Made by a program: the position numbers and the translations under genes
NCBI RefSeq assembly: GCF_002234575.2
Contig: NZ_CP022464.2
Span: 5,952,001-6,016,000, forward strand
Length of the DNA: 64,000 nt
Direction: 5' to 3'
From: Enterocloster bolteae
GTDB taxonomy: Bacteria > Bacillota > Clostridia > Lachnospirales > Lachnospiraceae
In this document: positions 26,170 through 33,909 of the stretch, in pieces
Layout: each line of letters starts with the position of its first letter
How positions within the stretch are numbered: the stretch's first letter is position 1
The notes under the pieces: generated by a model
The model's input: the letters and a program-made list of their open reading frames with translations, nothing else
What the model was told of the DNA's origin: nothing
The model's database searches: none

Positions 26170-27549
26170 CTATTCTTCTGTCATTGCCGGTTCCGGCAGA
26201 TTCTTGACCGCCTCTTCCAGTGTTTCCCCATAATACTTAGCCCGATACTCTTCTAATCTCATAACTCCCATCGCTACATCCTTGCGATCCTGCTCCCGCT
26301 CAGTCTCTGCGTCAACCATCACACTGTCATCCCAGTCAGATGACACTTCGCAATCATTACCGGCCGGAACCAATCCATATAATGCCGACCAGAAACTCAT
26401 AGCATACACCAGGTCTTCCAAGGCATCCTGCAGAGCCATTTGGGTGTCCGATACCATCACATAAGAGCGCTGCTTGCTGGTCTTAATCTCAGTGGCTGTC
26501 TTATCCACGCTCTGTGGGTCTGACAGGGTGCCATAGGCCAGGTTACAGTTGAACTCCACCAGCTTCAGCTGGTTATTAAATCCGTTAAACAAGGCTGTGT
26601 CCCTTATTTCTGGGCTGAAGGTGTCAATGAAAGGCTTATCCGCGGCGCCCGTATTGTATTCCACGTTTCGGTATAACCGTTCCTTACCTCCCGGATACTC
26701 AAACTTGTCTCGGTCCTGGTTGTACTTTAGCAGGGAGGTGGCAATATGGACAGCCAGCTGTGTCCCCTCATACTCCCAGCAGATGTTGGAATAGCGCCTG
26801 TCTGCCTCCCGGATCAGGTCCACGGCCCTGGAAAACACAGATACGCCCAGTGGGCTGTCGGAATCGTCCGCATTGGCCAACGGTACCTTAAAGTACCCAA
26901 ACAGCAACCGGTCTGCCCCCTCAAGTAGCAGCTCCGGAACCAGCTCCGACCACCTGTCTATGGAGCTGACCACCACTTCGCTGCCAAGGCTGTAATCATT
27001 TGTGGCCACAAATGCACGGTTGGTAATATGTACCCGTTTTCCCTGCAGCGTGTGTACCTCCAGCCTGGTATATATCTTCTGACCCTTCCGGAACTGCTCT
27101 GTGAATACACACTGCGTAATCCGACCGGAACTATCGAAAGACAACGGGAAGAAACAATCAGCCTGTACAAACTGTACTTCAATACCCTGCTGGGTAATGT
27201 ACGGCTTCATCACCAGGCCGCCTTTAGCACATCCGTATTCGACATACCGGCGCAAATCCTTGATCACCTTACGCTGATATTGCTCATTTAGGTAATCCGC
27301 CGCCGTTCCACCTGTCACCTCAGATTTAAGCTCCAACGTCACCAGGCGCGCAATCTCTGAGGCAATGGCCGGCGCTAAGTTCGCACTGAGCACGTCCTTG
27401 TTATTCACCCAGGGGGACCGGTTCTCATACATCCGGGTCCACAACTCTATCTGGTTCGCCATCTGGGATGTCAGGCACACATCCACCTGCGTGTCCGCAT
27501 CCTTATTCAGGACATTCGTGATTAAGTCCAGCATCTTTGTGAATCTCAT
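26170..27549 (-). CDS. Portal protein (SPP1 Gp6-like)
   Basis: This 459-residue protein has the portal pattern (NQIELWTRMYENRSPW, LAPAIASEIARLVTLELKSE, SVFSRAVDLIREADRRYSNI, with a helical C-terminal half including QSVDKTATEIKTSKQRSY). It forms the dodecameric ring through which DNA enters the head. It lies between the large terminase and the head protein, as in SPP1-type phages. Confidence 0.88.
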   Translation of the reverse strand: MRFTKMLDLITNVLNKDADTQVDVCLTSQMANQIELWTRMYENRSPWVNNKDVLSANLAPAIASEIARLVTLELKSEVTGGTAADYLNEQYQRKVIKDLRRYVEYGCAKGGLVMKPYITQQGIEVQFVQADCFFPLSFDSSGRITQCVFTEQFRKGQKIYTRLEVHTLQGKRVHITNRAFVATNDYSLGSEVVVSSIDRWSELVPELLLEGADRLLFGYFKVPLANADDSDSPLGVSVFSRAVDLIREADRRYSNICWEYEGTQLAVHIATSLLKYNQDRDKFEYPGGKERLYRNVEYNTGAADKPFIDTFSPEIRDTALFNGFNNQLKLVEFNCNLAYGTLSDPQSVDKTATEIKTSKQRSYVMVSDTQMALQDALEDLVYAMSFWSALYGLVPAGNDCEVSSDWDDSVMVDAETEREQDRKDVAMGVMRLEEYRAKYYGETLEEAVKNLPEPAMTEE

Positions 27550-27563
27550 CGTCCCCTCACCTC

Positions 27564-28943
27564 CTATCCATACTTTATGAGCCTGCTAATCTGCCGTTCA
27601 AACGTATACTCAAAGCTGTCCAGGCTGTCAATATCGCTTGTGCCATCATCTAACCGGACATTCTTCGTCAATTCCTTTGGGTCCCACACGGCTGTGCTCA
27701 GGGCATCCACAAGGCTCTGACACTCTCCCTGGACATAATAAAAACGCCCCTGTGCCATCAGTATGGCGGTGGCGTTAATCCTGTCATTAATTTCAGTCTT
27801 CAGTGCATTTTCTACACGTACCCATCCAAGTCCATGTTTACGCAAGCTGCTCCGGATGCCAGCTATCAGCGTCTGCTCTGCGCTGTCTGCATACACTGTT
27901 GTAATGTACCCGTACCTGCTGATAATCTTCTGGCAGAAGTTACAGAACATGGTCCCCAGCATTTCTGGGTCAATCTCTATCTGATTCCCCTTCTCGTCCT
28001 TGCAGCCAATCCATTCTGATGCCAGGACAACCACGTTATGGTATCCCCTGGTGATGGCTGTGGCCGTGAAGGCATGGCCGGAACCACTGCCGCCAAAATC
28101 AATCCCCAGAATAATTTCCATGATGTCTTTAGGTTTATCTGTCAGGCGGAACGTGTACTGCTTGGTACTCGTATCATCAGCAAACCGGCGATAGATAAGG
28201 CCGTTGGCCACCACGCGCATTCCCTTGATGTCCCGGAGGTACCAGATACTGTTCTTATCATACCGGCTTTCTACCTCCCGCAGACGCTCTGGGGTGATGT
28301 TGATGTTGTCGTAGATGGTGCAGTGCATATAGTTGTATCCGCCCGGGAAGTCCCCTGCATCTGCCTGCCTTTGATACTTGTCTATATACTCCGCATAGAT
28401 GGGTGCTCTTGGGTTATCCGGATTCAGGTCCCAGAACACCTTCAGGCGCTGGGCTGCCAGCTGACGGTTGAATGCCTCCTTGATGGTATTGTCATGATGC
28501 AGGTTAATCTCAGTTGCAATCCACATGCCGTAGGAGTTACCACGAATCTTTTTATAGCTGTCTTCTTTGGCAGCTCCCGCAAATATGATAATCTTCTGCT
28601 TCCACCGGGTATCCGGTCCCTTGATATACAGAGCCTCATTGTCTTTATACTTCCCCCAGTGGCATTGACCACGGAATATCCATTCAAGGCCATAGCCATT
28701 GGCGTCACCGATGTTAAGCTTGGCGTTGGCCATCGTGGATCCAGTGGCCAGGTGGATCCGGTCTGGTGTGGTTTTTAATTCATGGGCGAAGGCAAACACG
28801 TTATCCACTGTCTTGCCGGCACGGACCGCACCTTCCGCCACGTTATACATACAGGCTTCGCACCTGCGTATATAATCCTTGTGCTTTTCGGAAAAGTTAA
28901 ACGGGATGGTCTTTTTCCTGACAAACCTATTTACCGCTGCCAT
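27564..28943 (-). CDS. Terminase large subunit
   Basis: The N-terminal ATPase has a Walker A variant (EGAVRAGKTVDN, about residues 37-48). The C-terminal RNase H-like nuclease is marked by GIDFGGSGSGHAF and YADSAEQTLIAGI. It packages DNA into the prohead. At 459 residues it has the normal length of the family, and it overlaps the small terminase by 17 bp. Confidence 0.92.
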   Translation of the reverse strand: MAAVNRFVRKKTIPFNFSEKHKDYIRRCEACMYNVAEGAVRAGKTVDNVFAFAHELKTTPDRIHLATGSTMANAKLNIGDANGYGLEWIFRGQCHWGKYKDNEALYIKGPDTRWKQKIIIFAGAAKEDSYKKIRGNSYGMWIATEINLHHDNTIKEAFNRQLAAQRLKVFWDLNPDNPRAPIYAEYIDKYQRQADAGDFPGGYNYMHCTIYDNINITPERLREVESRYDKNSIWYLRDIKGMRVVANGLIYRRFADDTSTKQYTFRLTDKPKDIMEIILGIDFGGSGSGHAFTATAITRGYHNVVVLASEWIGCKDEKGNQIEIDPEMLGTMFCNFCQKIISRYGYITTVYADSAEQTLIAGIRSSLRKHGLGWVRVENALKTEINDRINATAILMAQGRFYYVQGECQSLVDALSTAVWDPKELTKNVRLDDGTSDIDSLDSFEYTFERQISRLIKYG

Positions 28944-29646
28944 AGATATCCCCCTCTATCTCCTCCATGTCCTCCAGCTCCTGGTTGTTCCCGGTTAGCT
29001 TATCCGTCTGCGCCCGGAGCTGTGCAATCCGCGCCTTCTGCTCCTCACTGGCCAGCTCCCAGTTTTTATGCAGGAGCTCATCATACTGTTTGATAAGACC
29101 CTCCAGCGTTTTCTGGGCTCTGGCCTGCGCCTGCAGGAAATTTCCCTGCTTGTCCCAGGCCTGCTGTACCTCCCAGCGCTCCTCTGTGACCGTCTCCCCA
29201 TCCTTATGGCCTATCTTAGTGATGGTTACATCCTTCTGGTCCCTCACATACATGATGGACTGCGCCCGGATAATGGCGGCATAGGCTATCTGCACCTGGT
29301 CCCATAGGATGTCCAGCGGGTCCGTGGGCATCTCCTGGATAATGGAAACGGTCTCCTCAGGCAAGTACTTGCTAAAGAAACCGTATTTTTCTGCGTTCTT
29401 ATTCTGTTTTGGAGCCCCATGGCCAACAGCATTTTGATTACCCGCAGGAGCTCCTTTATGATTAGTAACGTTACCTTTCGCATTTGGTAACGTTACTTTA
29501 TCCCACTTGTCTTGATTTTTCCATTTACGAATCTGTTCTTCTGATACCTGCAGCTCGGCAGCTATGTCTTTCAACTGGCGTTTCCGCCCACTGTCCAGCC
29601 ATAGCTGCAGCGCTTTGTCCCTGTTAGGGCTCCTGGGTCTTGGCAT
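28927..29646 (-). CDS. Terminase small subunit
   Basis: This protein begins MPRPRSPNRDKALQLWLDSG and has a helix-turn-helix (LKDIAAELQVSEEQIRKWKN) followed by KWDK, the classic phage terminase small subunit N-terminus (PBSX/XtmA-like). A KGAPAGNQNAVGHGAP linker and a C-terminal coiled region follow. The ATG at 29646 has AGAGGTGG upstream; the longer frame lacks a better site. It recognises the packaging site, possibly within its own gene. Confidence 0.88.
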   Translation of the reverse strand: MPRPRSPNRDKALQLWLDSGRKRQLKDIAAELQVSEEQIRKWKNQDKWDKVTLPNAKGNVTNHKGAPAGNQNAVGHGAPKQNKNAEKYGFFSKYLPEETVSIIQEMPTDPLDILWDQVQIAYAAIIRAQSIMYVRDQKDVTITKIGHKDGETVTEERWEVQQAWDKQGNFLQAQARAQKTLEGLIKQYDELLHKNWELASEEQKARIAQLRAQTDKLTGNNQELEDMEEIEGDIYGSGK

Positions 29647-29670
29647 AATCACCACCTCTTGTCATGGCAT

Positions 29671-29701
29671 AATAAAAGCACCTGCAGGTATCCGCAGATG
29701 C
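29671..29701 (-). terminator. Hairpin with T tract just upstream of the terminase genes
   Basis: On the minus strand GCATCTGCGG / CCTGCAGGTGC form a stem followed by TTTTATTATG. It ends only 25 bp before the small terminase start, so late transcripts coming from the right must read through it. It shares its outer stem and tail with the hairpin at 24229-24255. Confidence 0.65.
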
Positions 29702-29728
29702 AAAAACTTATAAATGTACATATTTTGC

Positions 29729-29757
29729 TTGACATATACGTACGTATATGCTATAAT
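29729..29757 (+). promoter_or_regulatory. Consensus promoter with an 18-bp palindromic operator
   Basis: TTGACA (29729-29734), a 17-bp spacer and TATAAT (29752-29757) match the sigma-70-type consensus exactly. The perfect palindrome CATATACGTACGTATATG (29733-29750) fills the spacer and overlaps the -35. A bound repressor would shut the promoter off. It drives the plus-strand peptide/RHH unit, and the RHH protein is the obvious candidate repressor. Confidence 0.88.
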
Positions 29758-29782
29758 TAAATCATAGAAAGGAGGTGAACAC

Positions 29783-29902
29783 ATGAAAGACTTACCAAAG
29801 AAAATCAAAAAGCTCAACAAGTTGTGCGACCAACTCATTGAGCTACTGGTAAAAGCATACATCATCCTACTGGTGATTGAAGCACTTACCAAAATCGTTT
29901 AG
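29783..29902 (+). CDS. 39-residue hydrophobic membrane peptide
   Basis: The frame starts with a strong AAAGGAGGTGAAC site 5 bp before the ATG. The product has a Lys-rich start (MKDLPKKIKKLNKLCDQ) and a hydrophobic helix (LIELLVKAYIILLVIEAL), so it is probably a single-span membrane or pore-type peptide. It is read against the late operon from a tightly controllable consensus promoter. No family is recognised. It could be a small toxin, a holin-like peptide or a regulator; I cannot decide from sequence. Confidence 0.7.
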   Translation: MKDLPKKIKKLNKLCDQLIELLVKAYIILLVIEALTKIV

Positions 29903-30088
29903 GGTTTGGGGCGCGAGCCCCTTTCCTTCCAACAATATTATACCACAAGTCTTTCATGATAACAATGCTCAAAAAGAAGCCAATATTAGGCAGTATCCTT
30001 TTAGCATCAAAACTGCTGGTAATTATAATACTTTTGTATTTAATAATCAGCAGTACCATCCAATTTATCAAATATTAGGAGGCCCTAC

Positions 30089-30280
30089 ATGTCTGAAGAT
30101 AAGAAATATACATCTCAGCAAAAGCATCTACGCACTAAGTATGTCCGTTTTCCTCTTGACTTGAAACCAGAGGTCCTGGATGCATTCAAGGCCAAATGCG
30201 ACATAATGGGAACTACTCCCACAACTGAAATTAAAAAATTCATAAACAATTTTATTTCGGAGGATGAGGCGGCCGATTAG
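30089..30280 (+). CDS. Small ribbon-helix-helix-type DNA-binding protein
   Basis: This 63-residue protein has a basic tail (MSEDKKYTSQQKHLRTKYV), a beta strand (VRFPLDL), and two helices (PEVLDAFKAKCDIMG, TTEIKKFINNFISE), the layout of Arc/CopG-type regulators. AGGAGG precedes the ATG. It is on the same strand as, and 186 bp after, the membrane peptide, so it may repress the palindromic promoter at 29729. Confidence 0.65.
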   Translation: MSEDKKYTSQQKHLRTKYVRFPLDLKPEVLDAFKAKCDIMGTTPTTEIKKFINNFISEDEAAD

Positions 30281-30361
30281 GCTGCCTTTCCTTTGTTTGT
30301 TTTGGGGTATGGAATAGGAGCCTCCCGAAGATGGCCCCTTTTGACACTCCAAGTGTTTTAC

Positions 30362-31948
30362 TCATTTTAATTCTTTAAGATTCCTTTCGATATCATCTAA
30401 TTCATCAATCACCTTATTACGCTCCCTATCTTCTAAAACTTTCAAATCTACACATAAAAAATATTTAATCATCATCCACACCGTCCCTCCTAATGCACAC
30501 GACAGTATTGTAATTATTAAATCAAATTGATCAACTTTATCAGGGGACAAATCATGCCACACCCACTTGCAAACTAAAAATACAACCGCTAATATAAATA
30601 TAGTACCTATTCCAATAATAATATAGTTTATTCTTTTCTTTTTCTTCGCTTTGTCAGCAATTTGCCGCAGCAATGCATCTTTTTTTATCTCGAGCGTGGC
30701 AACTCGTTTTCCCTTTTCATAAGAAAATTTTTCTGCATCCTCTTTTCCGCTTCGATATCCCTCTACATTTCCAAGACTATATCCATCATTATATTCATTT
30801 TTTCTTATTTCATCAACAGCTTTATCATACGCAATCCTAACCTTTTCCTGTATCTCTAGTTGTTCGTTATCCTTTGTTATTAATAAATTTTCGTCTGTTA
30901 AAATATCAATAACACGATCTTGAATTTCTCCCTTTTCTGTTAACTGGGTAATATCGTATATAATCTCTTCTGGAGTATAGTTTATAGTTTGAGTATATCT
31001 TAATTTCATAAACTCTACATAAGCCTTATAATCATCTTCTGTACGACCAGTTAATTTCAAGAGTAATGAATACCAAATACTTGGAAGGACCACATATGGA
31101 ACTTCCCCCAGAAACATTCTATCCGCCCATTCAACTAATCCATGATCTGCGGAAATCATATACTCATTAATTTCCCATGCATTTTTTCCATTCTTTTTTC
31201 TTTCATCCAAGAGATGTAAAATATTATTAATGTCGTACTCTACATTTACCCTATTAATGCTTCGACGATTACTGTTACTACTATTACGTTTAAAACATTC
31301 GAGATCATCTACAAGAATCTCAAATTTTTCTTTATCAAAAACTTGACTATTCTGTATTGTTACTTTTCTGAAAGACGCAATAGTATCTCGGAGTTGTCCC
31401 TTTAGATAATATAGAAAATCATTCCATTTACCGTAAGATTTATTTTCTCCAGCCCACTTATAATATATATCATAAAATCCATTATCATCTTTAACATCAT
31501 ATAATTTCTTTATTTTTGTAGGCGATGCATTAGTTACCTGTAAAACTTGTTTGATTTTATCAACGTAATACACAAATGTTTCTGTCAACTCTTTATATGT
31601 AACATTTGTATATAGTAATTCTATACCTGTTTCTCTACATTTTTCTACGAATTCCTTCATAGCCTTTCTACGTGACTCATTATTTATTCCCATTAAACGA
31701 TAAATAACATTTGCATCAATGTAAAACTTTTTGCCTTTTAGCAACGCTGTAAAAGAATTTATATTTTTTTTAGTAGTTAATCTACAATAGTCCACGCTGA
31801 ATGCTATTAATCTAAAAAGAATTTCGTTTTTCTCTTTGTCATCCCAATCTAAAAAGTCATTAATAATTCGCCTTTGTTCATTTGTATAACCACTATCCTC
31901 ATTTTGAATCTCTAACATAGCCCGTTTTTCTATATCGAGAAGATGCAA
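30362..31948 (-). CDS. PIN-like nuclease domain protein with C-terminal membrane anchor
   Basis: Residues 75-300 have a PIN-like pattern: FYIDANVIYRLMG (Asp78), a Glu in NVTYKELTE (about 120), and acidic residues in ISADHGLVEWADR (about 265). PIN domains are Mg-dependent RNases. A coiled coil (330-430) leads to two membrane segments (NYIIIGIGTIFILAVVFLVC, FDLIITILSCALGGTVWMMI). The start is a TTG with no clear ribosome site, and the frame overlaps the upstream gene by 50 bp, so it may be coupled or be the second half of a frameshifted gene. Very AT-rich: cargo, perhaps defence. Confidence 0.6.
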   Translation of the reverse strand: MHLLDIEKRAMLEIQNEDSGYTNEQRRIINDFLDWDDKEKNEILFRLIAFSVDYCRLTTKKNINSFTALLKGKKFYIDANVIYRLMGINNESRRKAMKEFVEKCRETGIELLYTNVTYKELTETFVYYVDKIKQVLQVTNASPTKIKKLYDVKDDNGFYDIYYKWAGENKSYGKWNDFLYYLKGQLRDTIASFRKVTIQNSQVFDKEKFEILVDDLECFKRNSSNSNRRSINRVNVEYDINNILHLLDERKKNGKNAWEINEYMISADHGLVEWADRMFLGEVPYVVLPSIWYSLLLKLTGRTEDDYKAYVEFMKLRYTQTINYTPEEIIYDITQLTEKGEIQDRVIDILTDENLLITKDNEQLEIQEKVRIAYDKAVDEIRKNEYNDGYSLGNVEGYRSGKEDAEKFSYEKGKRVATLEIKKDALLRQIADKAKKKKRINYIIIGIGTIFILAVVFLVCKWVWHDLSPDKVDQFDLIITILSCALGGTVWMMIKYFLCVDLKVLEDRERNKVIDELDDIERNLKELK

Positions 31949-32369
31949 TAAATCTTTTATAATTACTATCTAAGAGATTATACAAATAATTACAAATTAA
32001 TTGAAATAAATCTTCATGACCGTAACCTTCAATTTGATAGACTAACAAATATTTGTCAATCAGTCTTTTTATATCATTGTTACTATTCCTTGTAACCTTT
32101 TTACATCCCAATTCATCTAAGGTGTACTTATCATTATACTTAAATATCAATCTGTCTGATTCACAATTTTTGAGTGCACTTTCTATTTCGTTAACTGTAA
32201 ATTGTAAATGTATAGTTTTTTCTACCAAATCCTTCAATTCATCTGCTGTATATTGGTTTGGACTTCCATCATTATATAAAAGATATAGCAAAATATTGGA
32301 TAAATTCTTTATAAAATTATCATGACTTGTATTTATTACAAGAGCCATTCTTAGCATATTTTCATTCAT
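31899..32369 (-). CDS. Winged-helix-like partner of the PIN membrane protein
   Basis: This 156-residue AT-rich protein begins after a good GGGGGAGG site. Residues 20-95 look like a winged-helix domain (IKNLSNILLYLLYNDGSPNQ, YTADELKDLVEKTIHLQFTV, LIFKYNDKYTLDELGC). Its C-terminal helical part runs into the start of the PIN gene in another frame. One +1 shift near AAAAGA (about 31958) would join both into a single protein of roughly 680 residues. Two coupled subunits or one broken gene are both possible. Confidence 0.5.
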   Translation of the reverse strand: MNENMLRMALVINTSHDNFIKNLSNILLYLLYNDGSPNQYTADELKDLVEKTIHLQFTVNEIESALKNCESDRLIFKYNDKYTLDELGCKKVTRNSNNDIKRLIDKYLLVYQIEGYGHEDLFQLICNYLYNLLDSNYKRFIASSRYRKTGYVRDSK

Positions 32370-32405
32370 TCAAAATACCTCCCCCTGCATATTATTAATA
32401 TAATA

Positions 32406-32543
32406 TCATGGAGTACAGGCATCTTCAATATATGAATCTCTAAATTCTTCATATGACATAATATACGTAGGAAATTCTTCAGCAAGCATTATGTGGAAAA
32501 GATACATAGTATATTCTTTTTTTACATCATTTTCATTTATCAT
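32406..32543 (-). CDS. Small acidic protein at the head of the PIN operon
   Basis: The minus strand encodes 45 residues (MINENDVKKEYTMYLFHIML, ...EEFRDSYIEDACTP). A weak AAAAAGG site lies upstream. It is 36 bp before the winged-helix gene, has the same AT-rich composition, and is bounded upstream by a strong terminator, so the three probably form one unit. No family recognised; it could be an antidote-type partner, which is speculation. Confidence 0.45.
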   Translation of the reverse strand: MINENDVKKEYTMYLFHIMLAEEFPTYIMSYEEFRDSYIEDACTP

Positions 32544-32602
32544 ACTTTTAACCTTTTTATTATTAGTTTACACATAATAAATCTTTTTATTCATTTTATA
32601 AA

Positions 32603-32643
32603 GAAAAAAAAATTAGTCCCTACTAATTAAAATAGGGACTAAT
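32603..32643 (-). terminator. Strong terminator isolating the cargo unit
   Basis: ATTAGTCCCTA and TAGGGACTAAT form a perfect 11-bp stem, followed on the minus strand by nine T. It separates the tRNA-like gene and late leader from the AT-rich cargo. Late transcription of packaging genes would need antitermination or a promoter to its left. Confidence 0.85.
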
Positions 32644-32682
32644 CCGAAGGAAAAAATCAAGGCTCTGTAATATCTGTCTGAA

Positions 32683-32756
32683 TAGCGGGGGCAGGATTTG
32701 AACCTGCGGCCTCCGGGTTATGGGCCCGGCGAGCTGCCAGACTGCTCTACCTCGCA
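32683..32756 (-). tRNA. Initiator-tRNA(fMet)-like gene, anticodon CAT, with unusual bases
   Basis: The minus strand folds into a full cloverleaf of 74 bases without an encoded CCA. Initiator marks are present: unpaired T1/T72, A11:T24 in the D stem, and three G:C pairs (GGG/CCC) at the base of the anticodon stem. T arm GCAGG-TTCAAAT-CCTGC is perfect. Departures are C instead of T at position 33 and an A5/C68 mismatch. It is therefore a degraded or specialised phage copy of tRNA-fMet. Confidence 0.75.
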
Positions 32757-32982
32757 ACAATGCGTACCTGCATCTAAGTACCCAGCATCTGGATACCCGA
32801 TGCGCCAGTACGCCATGCTGACATATTCAGCGGTACCTTGTGCCGCAGTCGCAATGCCAGCGAGTCAGCCACCAGGGTGTGACACCTGGCGGCCGTTGCT
32901 TAAATGGGGGAGGATGCTTCCACCCTCTGGCTTCCGCATGATAGCATATTAGCACTTTTCAAGCGAACATGGCCGAACATTT
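32757..32982 (-). promoter_or_regulatory. Putative late leader with activator direct repeats
   Basis: Directly after the regulator gene, ATGTTCG (minus strand) occurs twice exactly 10 bp apart (32964-32970 and 32974-32980), as expected for a dimeric activator on one DNA face. A TATCAT -10-like word follows about 40 bp on. The remaining 200 bp has no convincing gene, a CCAGG/CCTGG hairpin, and imperfect 15-bp repeats. It probably starts the late transcript that includes the tRNA-like gene. Confidence 0.45.
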
Positions 32983-33441
32983 TTAAATTTCTTCAAAAAA
33001 TCTATTATTTCTTACCCGGCAGCTGTCCTCCGTAAACTTAACCCGCCTCTTTGGGAACATCCGGTTCATGGCCTGTGCCACCTTCCACCAAGGCAGGCCA
33101 TCTATGTAATACAGACGGAACATGGTCCGCACCTCGCTCTTTGGTATGCCCTGTATATATTCCTCCGCCTGGCAGGTCAGCTCCAGCAGTTCCGCCTCCT
33201 TACGTTCCAGGAGCAGCCTGTACCGCTCCCTCAGCCGCTGCTTCCGGTAATGCTCCGGCACGGGGTATCCCGTGACCTTAATGCTTCCTATCGTCCCATC
33301 CCGCCTTGTACCCTTCACCGTATCTGATACCTGGTGCGGCTCCTCCAGGAACCTGTCCAGCTTCTGAATCCGTCGCCTTATGTCCTTTATCTCCTCTTTC
33401 ATCTCGCAATACTGTATCAGCACCTCCTTATCCACCGGCAT
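32983..33441 (-). CDS. ArpU/RinA-type late transcriptional regulator
   Basis: This protein of about 152 residues has a helical N-terminus and a sigma-region-4-like end: VRTMFRLYYIDGLPWWKVAQ, AMNRMFPKRRVKFTEDSCRV, RNNRFFEEI. RinA/ArpU proteins activate late phage genes. ATG at 33441 overlaps the upstream stop (TGATG) with AGGAGG just before. It is the last gene of the early block, immediately before the putative late leader, which fits. Confidence 0.78.
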   Translation of the reverse strand: MPVDKEVLIQYCEMKEEIKDIRRRIQKLDRFLEEPHQVSDTVKGTRRDGTIGSIKVTGYPVPEHYRKQRLRERYRLLLERKEAELLELTCQAEEYIQGIPKSEVRTMFRLYYIDGLPWWKVAQAMNRMFPKRRVKFTEDSCRVRNNRFFEEI

Positions 33442-33740
33442 CACCTCCTCTTCCGCTTATCCCTAGATACCACAATCGGTATCCTGCCCAAATCGTGCCC
33501 GCATCCCTTCAATACTTGTGTCACCCTGTCCCATTCATAGGCCAGTTCTGACGCGTTCCCATCCTCCACCCTCACAAAGGTATATCGCTTTTGGTACAGG
33601 ATACCCACATCACTGTAATGCTCTATCTGCTGCCGGTGCCGGATGCCCAGCATTACCATCAGCTCCGCTGCTCTGTACCGGCCGTCATATTGGCCACAAT
33701 CATACAAGTCATAGTACACAGGTCTTGATGCCACGTACAA
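33441..33740 (-). CDS. Unknown early phage protein
   Basis: This 99-residue protein (MYVASRPVYYDLYDCGQYDG, RYRAAELMVMLGIRHRQQIE) has a helix-turn-helix-like central part and a very basic C-terminus (SRDKRKRR). It is coupled to the late regulator by overlap. A nucleic-acid-binding role is possible, but no family is recognised. Confidence 0.5.
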   Translation of the reverse strand: MYVASRPVYYDLYDCGQYDGRYRAAELMVMLGIRHRQQIEHYSDVGILYQKRYTFVRVEDGNASELAYEWDRVTQVLKGCGHDLGRIPIVVSRDKRKRR

Positions 33741-33909
33741 TCACTCCCTTCGGCGGCCGGCGCAGCTCCGGAACCGGGCACAGGCTGGTGTACATGTAGG
33801 CCGGCGCCGTCCGGATGCGCTCCTTGATTGCTTCGTCCGCTTGGGCGGCCAGGGCCTTGCTGCGGTCGATGCGGCTGATCTTGGACTGCTTACTGCCTTT
33901 CTTTCTCAT
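33709..33909 (-). CDS. Unknown small basic phage protein
   Basis: This 66-residue basic protein (MRKKGSKQSKISRIDRSKAL) overlaps both neighbours, as early phage genes often do. No domain is recognised. Coding is supported by the tight packing and by its shared GC-rich codon use. Confidence 0.45.
   Translation of the reverse strand: MRKKGSKQSKISRIDRSKALAAQADEAIKERIRTAPAYMYTSLCPVPELRRPPKGVIVRGIKTCVL

Noticed and set aside
29877..30164. Plus-strand frame overlapping the membrane peptide and the RHH gene
   Set aside because: It starts within the peptide gene, lacks a ribosome site, and overlaps the better supported RHH gene.
32698..32952. Plus-strand frame opposite the tRNA-like gene
   Set aside because: It runs through the tRNA complement and imperfect repeats; no ribosome site or domain is present.
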